NCBI RefSeq assembly: GCF_000009985.1
Contig: NC_007626.1
Location: 1,215,501 to 1,279,500, forward strand
Length of the DNA stretch: 64,000 nt
From: Paramagnetospirillum magneticum AMB-1
Lineage (GTDB): Bacteria; Pseudomonadota; Alphaproteobacteria; Rhodospirillales; Magnetospirillaceae
Direction of reading: 5' to 3'
The notes beneath the pieces were generated by a model. That model was not told where the DNA came from. It ran no database searches and worked only from the letters and a program-made list of their open reading frames with translations. The translations under genes were made by a program, and so were the position numbers. Shown piece by piece: positions 9,359-17,109 of the stretch. The first letter of the stretch is position 1; every line of letters starts with the position of its first letter.

Positions 9359-10641
9359 ACGAGATCATCCTCTCGCTTCTTGATCTGCAAAGCCGCATTC
9401 TGGCTGCCAAGCGGCCCGTCGAAGTGGCCTTTCTGGCCGTCGATCTGACGCACACCCTGATCCCCTATCGCCAAGCCGTGTTGTGGAGCAAGGCTGACGG
9501 CGTGATCACCCTGTCCGGCGCCGCCGTGGTCGAAAACGGCTCGCCCTACGTGCTGTGGCTGGGACAGGTGTTTGGCATTCTGTCCGATCTTGACGGCCCC
9601 GCAGCATTCACCGCCATGGATCTGCCGAAGTCCTTGGCCGAGCAATGGGCCGACTGGCTGCCCGCTCATGCCCTGGCTTTGCCCATGGACGGAGAGATGC
9701 TGGTCTATGCCCGCGACGAAGCGTTCGGCCCCCAGGAAATCGCACTGCTGGCCCATCTAGCCGCGCTGGTACGGACGGCGCGGCGCGCCCTGTTGCCGCG
9801 TACCACGCTGCAGGACCGCATGAAGGCGCTGGACAGCCGCCGCACCCGCATTATCGCCATTGCCGCCTTGGGCGTCGCGCTGTTCCCGGTGACCGGCTCC
9901 GTGCTGGCTCCGGCCGATTCCGCGCCTGCTCATCCGGTGATCGTGCGGGCGCCGCTGGACGGGGTAGTCGATCATATCACCGTGCAGCCCAACGACACGG
10001 TCACCGAAGGTCAGGCCCTGTTTGAACTGGATGCCACCCAACTTGCAGGCAGGCTGGATGTGGCCCGAAGCCAATGGGGCACCGCCGAAGCCGAATACCG
10101 TCAGGCGGCGCAGGCCATGGTGTTCGATGCCAAGGCCAAGGCGCAGGTCGCCATCCTGGCGGGCAAGGCGGAAGAAAAATCCGCCGAGGTTCGCCTGCTG
10201 GAAAACCAATTGGCCCGCATCGCCGTCAAATCTCCCCGTGCCGGAATCGCCGTGTTCGACGATCCCACCGACTGGATCGGCAAGCCCGTGGTGGTGGGGG
10301 AAAAAGTGATGGCGGTGGCCGATGAAAAGGACACCGAGGTCGAAGCCTGGGTTGCCGCCGCCGACGTGGGCGAAGTCAAGGTTGGGGCCAAGCTGACCTT
10401 GTTCCTCAACACCGCCCCTTTGTCCCCGGTGCGGGCCAAGGTCAAAATCATTGCCTACGAGGCCAGCGCCCGTCCCGACAGCACCATTGCCCACCGCGTG
10501 CGGGCCAGCCTGGACGAGATGGAGATCCGCCCCCGTCTGGGCCTGAAGGGAACGGCCCGCATCGATGGCGACACCGTTCCCTTGATCTGGTGGTTGTTCC
10601 GAAAGCCGCTGGCGACAATGCGGCAATTCGTGGGTTTCTGA
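9355..10641 (+). CDS. inner-membrane HlyD-type adaptor with cytoplasmic GAF-like N-terminus
   Basis: 428 residues; the ATG at 9355 overlaps the previous stop (ATGA). Residues 1-150 are predicted cytoplasmic and resemble a GAF-type sensory fold in layout (AVLWSKADGVITL, LVYARDEAFGPQEIALLAHLAALV), but I cannot prove the family. One membrane segment (IIAIAALGVALFPVTGSVLA) is followed by a lipoyl domain (VIVRAPLDGVVDHITVQPND), a helical hairpin and a barrel with KSPRAGIAVFDDPTDWIGKP. That second half is a standard membrane fusion protein. A cytoplasmic extension of this size is unusual for HlyD and may dock another component in the absence of an ABC ATPase. Confidence 0.8.
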   Translation: MNEIILSLLDLQSRILAAKRPVEVAFLAVDLTHTLIPYRQAVLWSKADGVITLSGAAVVENGSPYVLWLGQVFGILSDLDGPAAFTAMDLPKSLAEQWADWLPAHALALPMDGEMLVYARDEAFGPQEIALLAHLAALVRTARRALLPRTTLQDRMKALDSRRTRIIAIAALGVALFPVTGSVLAPADSAPAHPVIVRAPLDGVVDHITVQPNDTVTEGQALFELDATQLAGRLDVARSQWGTAEAEYRQAAQAMVFDAKAKAQVAILAGKAEEKSAEVRLLENQLARIAVKSPRAGIAVFDDPTDWIGKPVVVGEKVMAVADEKDTEVEAWVAAADVGEVKVGAKLTLFLNTAPLSPVRAKVKIIAYEASARPDSTIAHRVRASLDEMEIRPRLGLKGTARIDGDTVPLIWWLFRKPLATMRQFVGF

Positions 10642-10643
10642 CC

Positions 10644-12740
10644 ATGATCGCCGCAGCCACCCTCCCGCCGCTGCGTGAAGAACTGACCATTCATGATGGC
10701 CCGGTGGGGCATGATGGCGCTCCCACCTGGACCCTGCACGATCCGCTGCGCAATCAGTTCTATCGGCTAACATGGTCCGCTTTCGAGGCGCTGTCGCGCT
10801 GGCGCCTGGGTGACCCGGAACAGGTGGCGGCGGCGGTCTCGGCGGAAACCACCCTGCGGATCGAGGCGGAAGATGTCGGTGAGGTGCTGGACTTCCTGAC
10901 CCGCAGTCAGTTGCTGAAGCCCTCCTCGCCCATGGACGTGGCCCGCCTGTTGGCAATTCACGATGCCCATAAGACCGGCTGGCTGACTTGGCTGTTGCAC
11001 CATTACCTGTTCTTCCGCATCCCCCTGGTCCGTCCCAACCAGATCCTTGATGTCATGCTGCCATGGGTGGGCTGGATGGGCGGGCGCGCCTTTCGCCTTG
11101 CCACGCTGATCGCACTGCTGGCCGGGCTATTTCTGGTTGGACGGCAATGGAACGTTTTTACGACGACGTTCGTGGATCACTTTTCCATGGAGGGGCTGGC
11201 CTCGTTCGGCATTGCCCTGGGGGTGGCGAAGATCATTCATGAACTTGGCCATGCGCTGGTCGCCAAATCCTACGGCCTACGTGTTCCCACCATGGGGGTG
11301 GCATTCCTGGTGCTGATGCCGGTGTTGTACACCGACGTCAACGAAGCCTGGAAGCTGACCAGCCGCCGCCAGCGCCTAATGGTGGGTGGGGCAGGCATCC
11401 TGGCCGAACTGACGCTGGCGGTGTGGGCGACCCTGGCCTGGGGGCTGCTGCCCGATGGCATGGTTCGGGGCATGGCCTTCACCTTGGCAGCCACCACCTG
11501 GATCTCTTCGCTGGCCATCAATCTCAGTCCGTTCATGCGCTTCGACGGCTACTTCCTGGCCATGGACGCGCTGGACATGCCCAATCTGCACAACCGGGCC
11601 TTTGCCCTGGCCCGCTGGCATCTGCGCGAAGTGCTTTTCAGGATCGGTGAAGCGATCCCCGAGCGTTTCCCACCGCACATCCAAGCCGCGATGGTCGGCT
11701 TCGCCTGGGCGGTATGGATCTACCGCCTGACCCTATTCCTCGGCATCGCCGCGCTGGTCTACCACTTCTTCATCAAGGTGGTGGGGGTGATCCTGTTCGC
11801 GGTGGAAATGGGGTGGTTCGTGCTGCGGCCGTTTTTCGTGGAGTTTGGTGAGTGGAGGAAACGGGCCGGGGCCATCCGCACCACCAAACGCAGCCGCATC
11901 ACCTTCGGCCTGTTTGCCATCCTGATTCTTCTGGCCATCGTGCCGTGGAACGGCCGCGTTGCGGCTCCGGCCATGCTGAAGGGCAAGGACCATGTGACGC
12001 TCTACGCTCCCTCTCCGGGCATCTTGTCCGAGATTGCCGTGGCAACCGGCGATACGGTGGCGGTGGGGGCGATTCTGGCCCGGCTCGACAATCCCGACAT
12101 GACGCTACGCCTGCATCAGGCCGAACGGCGGATCGGGGTTCTAAAATATGAACTGGAAGCCGTGGGATTCGAGGACACCTTCCGCAACCGAGCCAAGGCC
12201 ATTGCCCAGGAACTGGAGGCCGTAACAGCCGAGCGCACGGCCCTGTTGCGGGACCAGGCCCGCCTGACCCTGACCGCCCCTATTGCCGGTTCGGTGGTTG
12301 ATCTGTCCCCCATGGTGCAAACCGGCCAGTGGCTCAACCCCAAGGAACCGATTCTGGGACTGACGGCCGGAGGGCAGATCGAAGCCTATGTGGCCGAGGA
12401 TGATCTGCCGCGCATCACGGTCGGGGCCAGCGCCACCTTCATCACCGAAGGCATGGCCGGCGCTCGTGCCGCTACCGTCACCGCCATCGACCGCACGGCG
12501 GTAAAGGCGCTCACCGATCCGCAGATGACGGTGCCCTATGGTGGCTCCATCCCCGCCCGTTTCGACAATAAAGCCCTGGCGCCCGACGTGGCGGTCTATC
12601 GCGTGCGGCTGTCGGTGGGTGGGGAAAGCGTTTCCACCCCCTTGCGGGGGCAAGTCCACATCGATGGTGAACGCCGCTCCCTGTTGGGGCGCGTCTTGCG
12701 TGGGGCGGCGGCCGTCATCATCCGTGAATGGGGGGCGTGA
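10644..12740 (+). CDS. PqqD-like / M50 zinc metalloprotease / HlyD fusion membrane protein
   Basis: 698 residues, starting 2 bp after the preceding stop. Residues about 25-95 look like a PqqD-type winged domain. Several membrane helices then surround HELGH (199-203) and the downstream FDGY (Asp301), the expected zinc ligands of M50 site-2 proteases. After further helices comes a lipoyl/HlyD-like periplasmic part (VTLYAPSPGILSEIAVATGD and LTAPIAGSVVDLSPMVQTGQ). The architecture combines a membrane-embedded protease-like core with an adaptor arm, so it may process or pass the giant protein through the inner membrane. That role is inferred. The zinc motif is intact. Confidence 0.85.
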   Translation: MIAAATLPPLREELTIHDGPVGHDGAPTWTLHDPLRNQFYRLTWSAFEALSRWRLGDPEQVAAAVSAETTLRIEAEDVGEVLDFLTRSQLLKPSSPMDVARLLAIHDAHKTGWLTWLLHHYLFFRIPLVRPNQILDVMLPWVGWMGGRAFRLATLIALLAGLFLVGRQWNVFTTTFVDHFSMEGLASFGIALGVAKIIHELGHALVAKSYGLRVPTMGVAFLVLMPVLYTDVNEAWKLTSRRQRLMVGGAGILAELTLAVWATLAWGLLPDGMVRGMAFTLAATTWISSLAINLSPFMRFDGYFLAMDALDMPNLHNRAFALARWHLREVLFRIGEAIPERFPPHIQAAMVGFAWAVWIYRLTLFLGIAALVYHFFIKVVGVILFAVEMGWFVLRPFFVEFGEWRKRAGAIRTTKRSRITFGLFAILILLAIVPWNGRVAAPAMLKGKDHVTLYAPSPGILSEIAVATGDTVAVGAILARLDNPDMTLRLHQAERRIGVLKYELEAVGFEDTFRNRAKAIAQELEAVTAERTALLRDQARLTLTAPIAGSVVDLSPMVQTGQWLNPKEPILGLTAGGQIEAYVAEDDLPRITVGASATFITEGMAGARAATVTAIDRTAVKALTDPQMTVPYGGSIPARFDNKALAPDVAVYRVRLSVGGESVSTPLRGQVHIDGERRSLLGRVLRGAAAVIIREWGA

Positions 12741-13126
12741 TGGCGGCTCCAGCGGCGATATTCATCGGAAAGGAATCTGACCTTGCCCGCAAGGCCGTCG
12801 TCAGTTTCCACGAGATTGGAATACCTCTGGCGATCTTCAGCCCGGACGAAATCTCGTCGATTGATTCAGCCGACATCTCGGAATCCGTCTTCATCCTCAA
12901 TCTTGATGATTTCCCTGAAGACAGCCTGCGGCCTATCGAGGCGATCCGGTCCTGTTTCGGATGTGTCCCAGGGATCATCGCCATCGGCACCGGAGGCTCA
13001 CCCACCAAAGAATTCGATGCCGGGGCGGATTTGCATCTCGACCCCAGAAACGCGGATGAACTCTTGCCTAGCGCGTTCATGGTGCTTCGGGACGCGTTAC
13101 TTAAGCAAGGTAAAGGTGACCCATGA
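12740..13126 (+). CDS. small receiver-like protein of the secretion operon
   Basis: 128 residues, starting in a TGATG overlap with the M50 fusion, so translationally coupled. Predicted alternating strands and helices (AAIFIGKES, SVFILNLDDFPEDSLRPIEA, GIIAIGTGG, AGADLHLDP) resemble a CheY-type receiver fold. The DLDDF segment sits where the phosphoacceptor would be, and the acidic pocket is not clearly conserved. It may be a degenerate receiver acting as a protein-protein module. No output domain is present. The family assignment is tentative; that it is a real gene is well supported by coupling and codon use. Confidence 0.6.
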   Translation: MAAPAAIFIGKESDLARKAVVSFHEIGIPLAIFSPDEISSIDSADISESVFILNLDDFPEDSLRPIEAIRSCFGCVPGIIAIGTGGSPTKEFDAGADLHLDPRNADELLPSAFMVLRDALLKQGKGDP

Positions 13127-13409
13127 ATAACATCTACATCGCTACGGGGCTGTGTTTGTGAATGCTGCTGGAAAGTTCAAGTCAATGAGTGAGCCCGGAG
13201 TGCGTCCCAATAAATCATCCAGAGCACTTGGGATATTGTCACGTCGGCCATTGTGTTCGCGCTTTCGGCAACAAAGCTGGCTATAGCCCCGAAGGCGTCC
13301 GAGAAAAACAACATCATGCTTTGCGAACTATGACCTTGATGCATCATCTATTTACAGGGGGCGCCAATATAATTGGTTGCTCTCGGAAAGCCGCCAAACC
13401 GAGATCGTC
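13127..13409 (+). other. junction between host operon and prophage, no clear gene
   Basis: About 280 bp with lower coding quality than either flank. An ATG at 13123 overlaps the previous stop but reads only 12 codons (MNNIYIATGLCL), which may be the remnant of a further operon gene cut off by insertion. No tRNA is seen. The left prophage boundary probably lies here. Confidence 0.4.
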
Positions 13410-13425
13410 ATGAACGATCTCGGTT
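13397..13425. promoter_or_regulatory. perfect 12-bp inverted repeat over a start codon
   Basis: Arms AACCGAGATCGT (13397-13408) and ACGATCTCGGTT (13414-13425) flank the 5-nt CATGA that contains the proposed ATG at 13410. It could be an operator or an RNA hairpin that hides or presents the start codon. Confidence 0.6.
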
Positions 13426-14048
13426 CACGAATAGATGCCGCCTCGTTGACAGGAGGCAATCCACCGCATTGGTCTCAGGCAGATCCGTTTCTGTTGCTGT
13501 GCCGCAGATGTTTCACCTCTCCTTCCGACGTCACGTCAGAAGGCATCTCGATTTGCGTTGCCCAAGATGGGCTCACGGCCAGCGTCTACTACCTGAAGAA
13601 CCCCTGGCTGCTGTGCATCGAGCAGCGTGTCTCGCTGCCGGAAAGGAAAAGCTCCATGTCCTCCAAGATCACCATTCACGGCTCGGTGGTGAACGTCATC
13701 GAAAACAACAACGCTCCCATCTATATCGATGCCCGTGCCGTGGATGTGGACGCCAGCGTCAGCAATGGGACGTCTCGCGCATCGGCAGAAATCCCAAATT
13801 TCGAGTGCAGTCCCGACTACACCAGGGTTTCGTTGCGGGGTAAGGCATTCCGCTTTGGCGCTTTGCAGGCCAGCATCATCCGCATTCTGCATGGCGCCAG
13901 CACGACATCCTCGCCTTGGGTTTCTGAGCGGCACCTCTTGGCCCAGACCGGGTCGCGCAGCGAAGCCTTGCGCCATGTCTTCCGCAATCACGACCGCGAC
14001 GCCTTGTTCGAAATGGACCCGCTGGGCCGGGTCCGACTGCGTTTGTGA
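13410..14048 (+). CDS. hypothetical phage-type protein with C-terminal winged-helix-like region
   Basis: 212 residues from the ATG at 13410, which lies in the loop of an inverted repeat and has no clear ribosome site. An alternative in-frame ATG near 13655, preceded by GGAAAGGAAAAG, would give about 130 residues. The C-terminal part (RGKAFRFGALQASIIRIL, SERHLLAQTGSRSEALRHVF) has the helix pattern of a winged helix. The middle (SKITIHGSVVNVIENNNAPI) is beta-rich. No family is recognised. As the first gene of the prophage it could be a regulator, which is inference from position. Confidence 0.6.
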   Translation: MNDLGSRIDAASLTGGNPPHWSQADPFLLLCRRCFTSPSDVTSEGISICVAQDGLTASVYYLKNPWLLCIEQRVSLPERKSSMSSKITIHGSVVNVIENNNAPIYIDARAVDVDASVSNGTSRASAEIPNFECSPDYTRVSLRGKAFRFGALQASIIRILHGASTTSSPWVSERHLLAQTGSRSEALRHVFRNHDRDALFEMDPLGRVRLRL

Positions 14049-14064
14049 TTGTCAAGGTGAGGAC

Positions 14065-14107
14065 ACGGTGACGGTTCGTCACCGCCCGAGTCACGCCCCG
14101 TCACCGT
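14065..14107. promoter_or_regulatory. cluster of three GGTGACG half-sites
   Basis: GGTGACG occurs at 14067-14073, with inverted copies CGTCACC at 14077-14083 and 14099-14105. The first and third are embedded in a perfect ACGGTGACGG / CCGTCACCGT dyad. This is operator-like and lies between the first prophage gene and the excisionase-like gene. Confidence 0.5.
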
Positions 14108-14128
14108 ACAGAATCTGATCCCACCGCC

Positions 14129-14160
14129 ATGCTTCCGCGAGTTTTTTCATCGCGGAGCAT
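14129..14160. promoter_or_regulatory. hairpin with T6 loop just before the excisionase-like gene
   Basis: ATGCTTCCGCGA and TCGCGGAGCAT pair with a single bulged T around the loop GTTTTTTCA, ending 6 bp before the ATG at 14167. It may control translation initiation or act as an attenuator. Confidence 0.45.
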
Positions 14161-14166
14161 GCCGTC

Positions 14167-14418
14167 ATGGCCGAACGTTTCCTATGCCAGAAGCAACTGG
14201 CAAAACGGTGGGGCATATCCCACCGCACCCTCGAAAGCTGGCGATACCGGGGAATCGGGCTTCCATACCTGAAGCTGGGCGGCAGGATCGTCTACCGGAT
14301 CGGGGATATCGAAGCCTACGAGGCCCAGCAGACCCATGGCGGCTTTGAGGGTGACGGCGATCCCCCGGTTCGGTTCGAAGACGTCGATCCCCGGCACATG
14401 GATGGTGGTCGATGCTGA
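14167..14418 (+). CDS. excisionase-like helix-turn-helix protein
   Basis: 83 residues. The N-terminal 55 residues form a MerR/excisionase-type winged HTH: LCQKQLAKRWGISHRTLESW, then RYRGIGLPYLKLGGRIVYR and a DIEAYE helix. This is the HTH_17 pattern of phage excisionases and small regulators. The C-terminal 25 residues are acidic and unrecognised. It is the first gene of a tightly packed early operon and overlaps the next gene by 7 bp. It could act in excision with one of the serine recombinases downstream, or as an early regulator; the sequence does not decide. Confidence 0.75.
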   Translation: MAERFLCQKQLAKRWGISHRTLESWRYRGIGLPYLKLGGRIVYRIGDIEAYEAQQTHGGFEGDGDPPVRFEDVDPRHMDGGRC

Positions 14419-14687
14419 CCGCCGCCGCCTTTCTGGCCTGGGCCAAGAACGCCGGTCCCGGCGACACCATCACCTATCACGAAGGGCTGTTGAGCGAGGA
14501 CCGAACCTCCGGCCCGTCGCTGCTGCCTGAAAAGGCCCGTGCCGAACTGCACCGGATGGCGGGCCACGCCATGGGGCTGGCCGTAAGTGGCGGGGTGCTG
14601 CTGGTTCAGCGCCGCCTCGAGCCGGGCCGCATCGCCTACATCGCCATCAAGCCCAAAGACCATCAGCCCCGGAGGAAGTGGTCATGA
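14412..14687 (+). CDS. hypothetical early phage protein
   Basis: 91 residues. The start (MLTAAAFLAWAKNAGPGDTI) and the segment MAGHAMGLAVSGGVLLVQRR resemble small proteins found in alphaproteobacterial prophages next to excisionase-like genes. I recognise no functional domain. It overlaps both neighbours (7 bp upstream, ATGA downstream), so it is part of the early operon. It ends in a basic KPKDHQPRRKWS tail that might bind nucleic acid. Confidence 0.65.
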   Translation: MLTAAAFLAWAKNAGPGDTITYHEGLLSEDRTSGPSLLPEKARAELHRMAGHAMGLAVSGGVLLVQRRLEPGRIAYIAIKPKDHQPRRKWS

Positions 14688-15163
14688 CCATTCCCAATCG
14701 CCCCCGCCTTGCCGATCTGCTCCAGATGCCGTTGGGTGAAATCGCCGCCCTGTCGGGCGAGACACTGGCCCTGTTGCAGGAAGAGGCCGACGCGGCATTG
14801 CGCCACGCCAAAGCTGCCAAGGATCTGCTCGACGGCGCTCTGGATCGTAAATACGGCCCCCTGGCCACCGAATACCGCCGCCAGGACGGCAAGGACACCG
14901 GGACCGTTCGCTTCGACGACGGCGCGGTCACCGTGGTCGCCGATCTGCCCAAGAAGGTGGAGTGGGACCAGGAGCAGTTGGCGGCCACCGTCGAACGCAT
15001 CCGTGCCAGTGGTGACGATCCCGCCGAATACGTCGATCTCGCCTTCAAGGTCTCGGAACGTAAATACGGCGCCTGGCCCGCCCATATCCGGGCTGCCTTC
15101 GAATCGGCCCGCACGGTCAAGACCGGCAAGCCGACCTTCAGCCTGAAGCCCATTACCCCCTGA
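14684..15163 (+). CDS. hypothetical early phage protein
   Basis: 159 residues. The ATG at 14684 is preferred over a GTG at 14678 because GGAGG at 14671 is correctly spaced and it forms an ATGA overlap. Residues 10-60 are a helical, possibly coiled-coil segment (LSGETLALLQEEADAALRHA). The rest is mixed alpha/beta and ends TGKPTFSLKPI. Similar proteins sit beside RecA-like ATPases in phages, so a role in the recombination module is possible, but no catalytic motif is visible. Confidence 0.65.
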   Translation: MTIPNRPRLADLLQMPLGEIAALSGETLALLQEEADAALRHAKAAKDLLDGALDRKYGPLATEYRRQDGKDTGTVRFDDGAVTVVADLPKKVEWDQEQLAATVERIRASGDDPAEYVDLAFKVSERKYGAWPAHIRAAFESARTVKTGKPTFSLKPITP

Positions 15164-15255
15164 GACACGGCGGGGCAGCCCGTTCCGCAAGGGCGGGCAG
15201 GTTCCCCTTCGGCGCCCGGTCAACGCCCCGTCGTTTCCAACCATTGGAGAACCTC

Positions 15256-16092
15256 ATGGCCGTATCCATCGTTACCGCCGACCAGAGATTGTCGGCGGCC
15301 GGCAACAAGACATCGTTCTGCATTTTCGGCCCACCCGGCGTGGGCAAAACCTCGCTGCTGAAGACCCTGCCGCCCGACCATGCCGTCTGTATCGACCTGG
15401 AAGCGGGCATGAAGTCGGTCCAGGACTGGCCCGGTGTCAGCATCCCGGTGCGCAGCTTCGGCGATTTCCGCGATCTGGCCGTGCTGATCGGCGGCATCGA
15501 CCCGTCCGCCGATCCCAATGGCCATTACAGCGCGGGTCACCACCAGCATGTCTCGGCACAGTACCAAGGGACCGGCGTTCTCGAACTGCTGGCCAGCTGC
15601 TCCATCATCTTCGTGGATTCCATCACCGACCTGACCCGCCAGGCCATGGCCTTCGCCAAGCGCCAGCCCGAGGCGTTCTCGGAACGCACCGGCAAGCCCG
15701 ACGTGCGCGGGGCCTACGGCCTGCTGGGGCGCGAGGTAATCCAGGCCCTGAAGCATCTCCAGCACGCCTCCGGCAAGACCGTGATCTTCGTCGGTGTGCT
15801 GGAGAAGGTCACCGACGAATTCAACGCCTCCGCCTGGCAGCCGCAGATGGAGGGATCGAAGGCTGGACGAGAACTACCCGGCATCGTCGATCAGGTCATC
15901 TCTATGCATCTGTTCGCCGAAGATGAAACCGACGGGTGGAGGCTGGATGAAAAGGCCACCAACCGCCGTCTGGTTTGCCAATCCGGCAATCCTTATGGCT
16001 TGCCCGCCAAGGACCGTTCCGGCCGCCTGGACGTGACCGAGCCGCCCGATCTGGGGGCATTGCTGTCCAAGATCAACCGCGTTTCCGCCTGA
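15256..16092 (+). CDS. phage AAA/RecA-like ATPase
   Basis: 278 residues. Walker A is FGPPGVGKTSLLKTL near residue 27 and Walker B is SIIFVDSITDLTRQA near 115. This matches the AAA ATPases of phage recombination modules (Sak4-like/AAA_24), which are RecA-related and assist single-strand annealing. The start at 15256 follows TTGGAGAACCTC, a fair ribosome site. The next gene is a DUF669-like protein and a Cas4-like nuclease follows, the usual ATPase, binding protein, nuclease order of phage recombination. It acts in the cytoplasm on phage DNA. Confidence 0.82.
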   Translation: MAVSIVTADQRLSAAGNKTSFCIFGPPGVGKTSLLKTLPPDHAVCIDLEAGMKSVQDWPGVSIPVRSFGDFRDLAVLIGGIDPSADPNGHYSAGHHQHVSAQYQGTGVLELLASCSIIFVDSITDLTRQAMAFAKRQPEAFSERTGKPDVRGAYGLLGREVIQALKHLQHASGKTVIFVGVLEKVTDEFNASAWQPQMEGSKAGRELPGIVDQVISMHLFAEDETDGWRLDEKATNRRLVCQSGNPYGLPAKDRSGRLDVTEPPDLGALLSKINRVSA

Positions 16093-16109
16093 ACCCAGGA
16101 GACTTTCCC

Positions 16110-16853
16110 ATGTCCTATGATTTCAACGACGCCCAGCCGCAGATGATGCCCTCGGGCGAACTGATCCCCGACGGCACCTTCGCCAAGATCCGCATGACCA
16201 TCCGTCCCGGCGGCGTTAACGGTTCGACGCCCATGGATGCCGGGTTGCTGAAGGCGGCGGCCGAAAGCGACGCCAAGATGCTGGATTGCGAATTCACCGT
16301 GGTCGAAGGCCAGTTCGTGCGGCGCAAGTTCTGGCAGAATTTCACGGTGGCGGGCGGCAAGGTTGATGACAAGGGCCAGTCCAAGGGCTGGAATATCTCG
16401 AAGGCGTCGTTCCGCGCCATGGTCGATAGCGCCTTGGGGCTGAACCCCAAGGACATGAGCGACGCTGCCAAGGCCAAGCGTGTCCTGCAGGGCCTGAAGC
16501 AGCTGGACGGCATCACCTTCGCCGCCCGCCTCATGGTGGAACCGGCCAGCGACCCCAAGTACCACGACCAGAATCGGCTGGCCAATGTGGTGCTGCCCGG
16601 CGAGCCGCAATACGAGGCGGTGATGAAGGGTGAGGCGGTGGAGCCGGAACCCATCAACGCCAAGCCGCGCAAGCCCAGCACCAATGCCGCCGCCGGGACG
16701 AACGCCCCGGCCTGGGCCACCGATGCCGCCCCGGCACAGTCGTCCCAGCAGCAAGCCGGTGTGCCATGGACCCAGCAGCCCCCGGCGCAACAGCCGCAAT
16801 CCGCCGCCCAGGCCCAGCCCACTGCGGCTGGTCCCGCTTGGCTCAACGGTTGA
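16110..16853 (+). CDS. DUF669-like, probable ssDNA-binding phage protein
   Basis: 247 residues. The first 160 residues form a beta-rich domain (GTFAKIRMTIRPGG, CEFTVVEGQFVRRKFWQNFT, GWNISKASFRAMVDSALGL) like the DUF669 proteins that follow RecA-like ATPases in phages. The last 70 residues are a low-complexity Gln/Pro/Ala tail ending AGPAWLNG, like the flexible acidic or Gln-rich tail of single-strand binding proteins. CCAGGAG lies upstream of the ATG. A role in binding single-stranded DNA during recombination is inferred from architecture and position. Confidence 0.7.
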   Translation: MSYDFNDAQPQMMPSGELIPDGTFAKIRMTIRPGGVNGSTPMDAGLLKAAAESDAKMLDCEFTVVEGQFVRRKFWQNFTVAGGKVDDKGQSKGWNISKASFRAMVDSALGLNPKDMSDAAKAKRVLQGLKQLDGITFAARLMVEPASDPKYHDQNRLANVVLPGEPQYEAVMKGEAVEPEPINAKPRKPSTNAAAGTNAPAWATDAAPAQSSQQQAGVPWTQQPPAQQPQSAAQAQPTAAGPAWLNG

Positions 16854-16870
16854 CCGGGACGGCGCCTGCT

Positions 16871-17098
16871 ATGACCGACGATGAATGGCAGGCGCATGTC
16901 ACGCGACAGGCGGCAAAGGCAATCGGCGAATGGCTCGAAGCCCGCGGAAAACTGCACCAGCCCATAAGGGTTCTCGCCCTGTGGGAACTGGAGGCCATGG
17001 CCCAGGCCGCCATCAGCAGCTTCGTGGTGCTGGGCTGTTCCCGGATCAAGGACGAGCCGGGCCAGCACCCGGACCTGACCCGGTTCTTGCTGGCCTGA
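16871..17098 (+). CDS. small hypothetical phage protein
   Basis: 75 residues, starting 17 bp after the previous stop. It is largely helical (WQAHVTRQAAKAIGEWLEA, LWELEAMAQAAISSFVVLGC) and resembles short DUF6511/DUF6393-type phage proteins only loosely. It lies between the DUF669-like gene and a Cys-rich protein in the replication operon. No function can be assigned. Confidence 0.6.
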   Translation: MTDDEWQAHVTRQAAKAIGEWLEARGKLHQPIRVLALWELEAMAQAAISSFVVLGCSRIKDEPGQHPDLTRFLLA

Positions 17099-17109
17099 GC
17101 CTGTGCGCG

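Noticed and set aside
13184..13285. 33-codon frame (MSEPGVRPNK...) and a 74-codon frame from 13189
   Set aside because: Cys/His/Arg-rich random-looking translations with no ribosome site in a junction region.
13127..13409. A tRNA gene as phage attachment site
   Set aside because: No cloverleaf or TPsiC-like GGTTCGAAT sequence is found here or in the right-hand gaps.
16885..17109. N-terminal extension of the zinc-ribbon protein back to 16885
   Set aside because: The extension overlaps the preceding gene fully and reads His/Pro/Gly-rich; only a few codons before 17110, including CAMC, look genuine.
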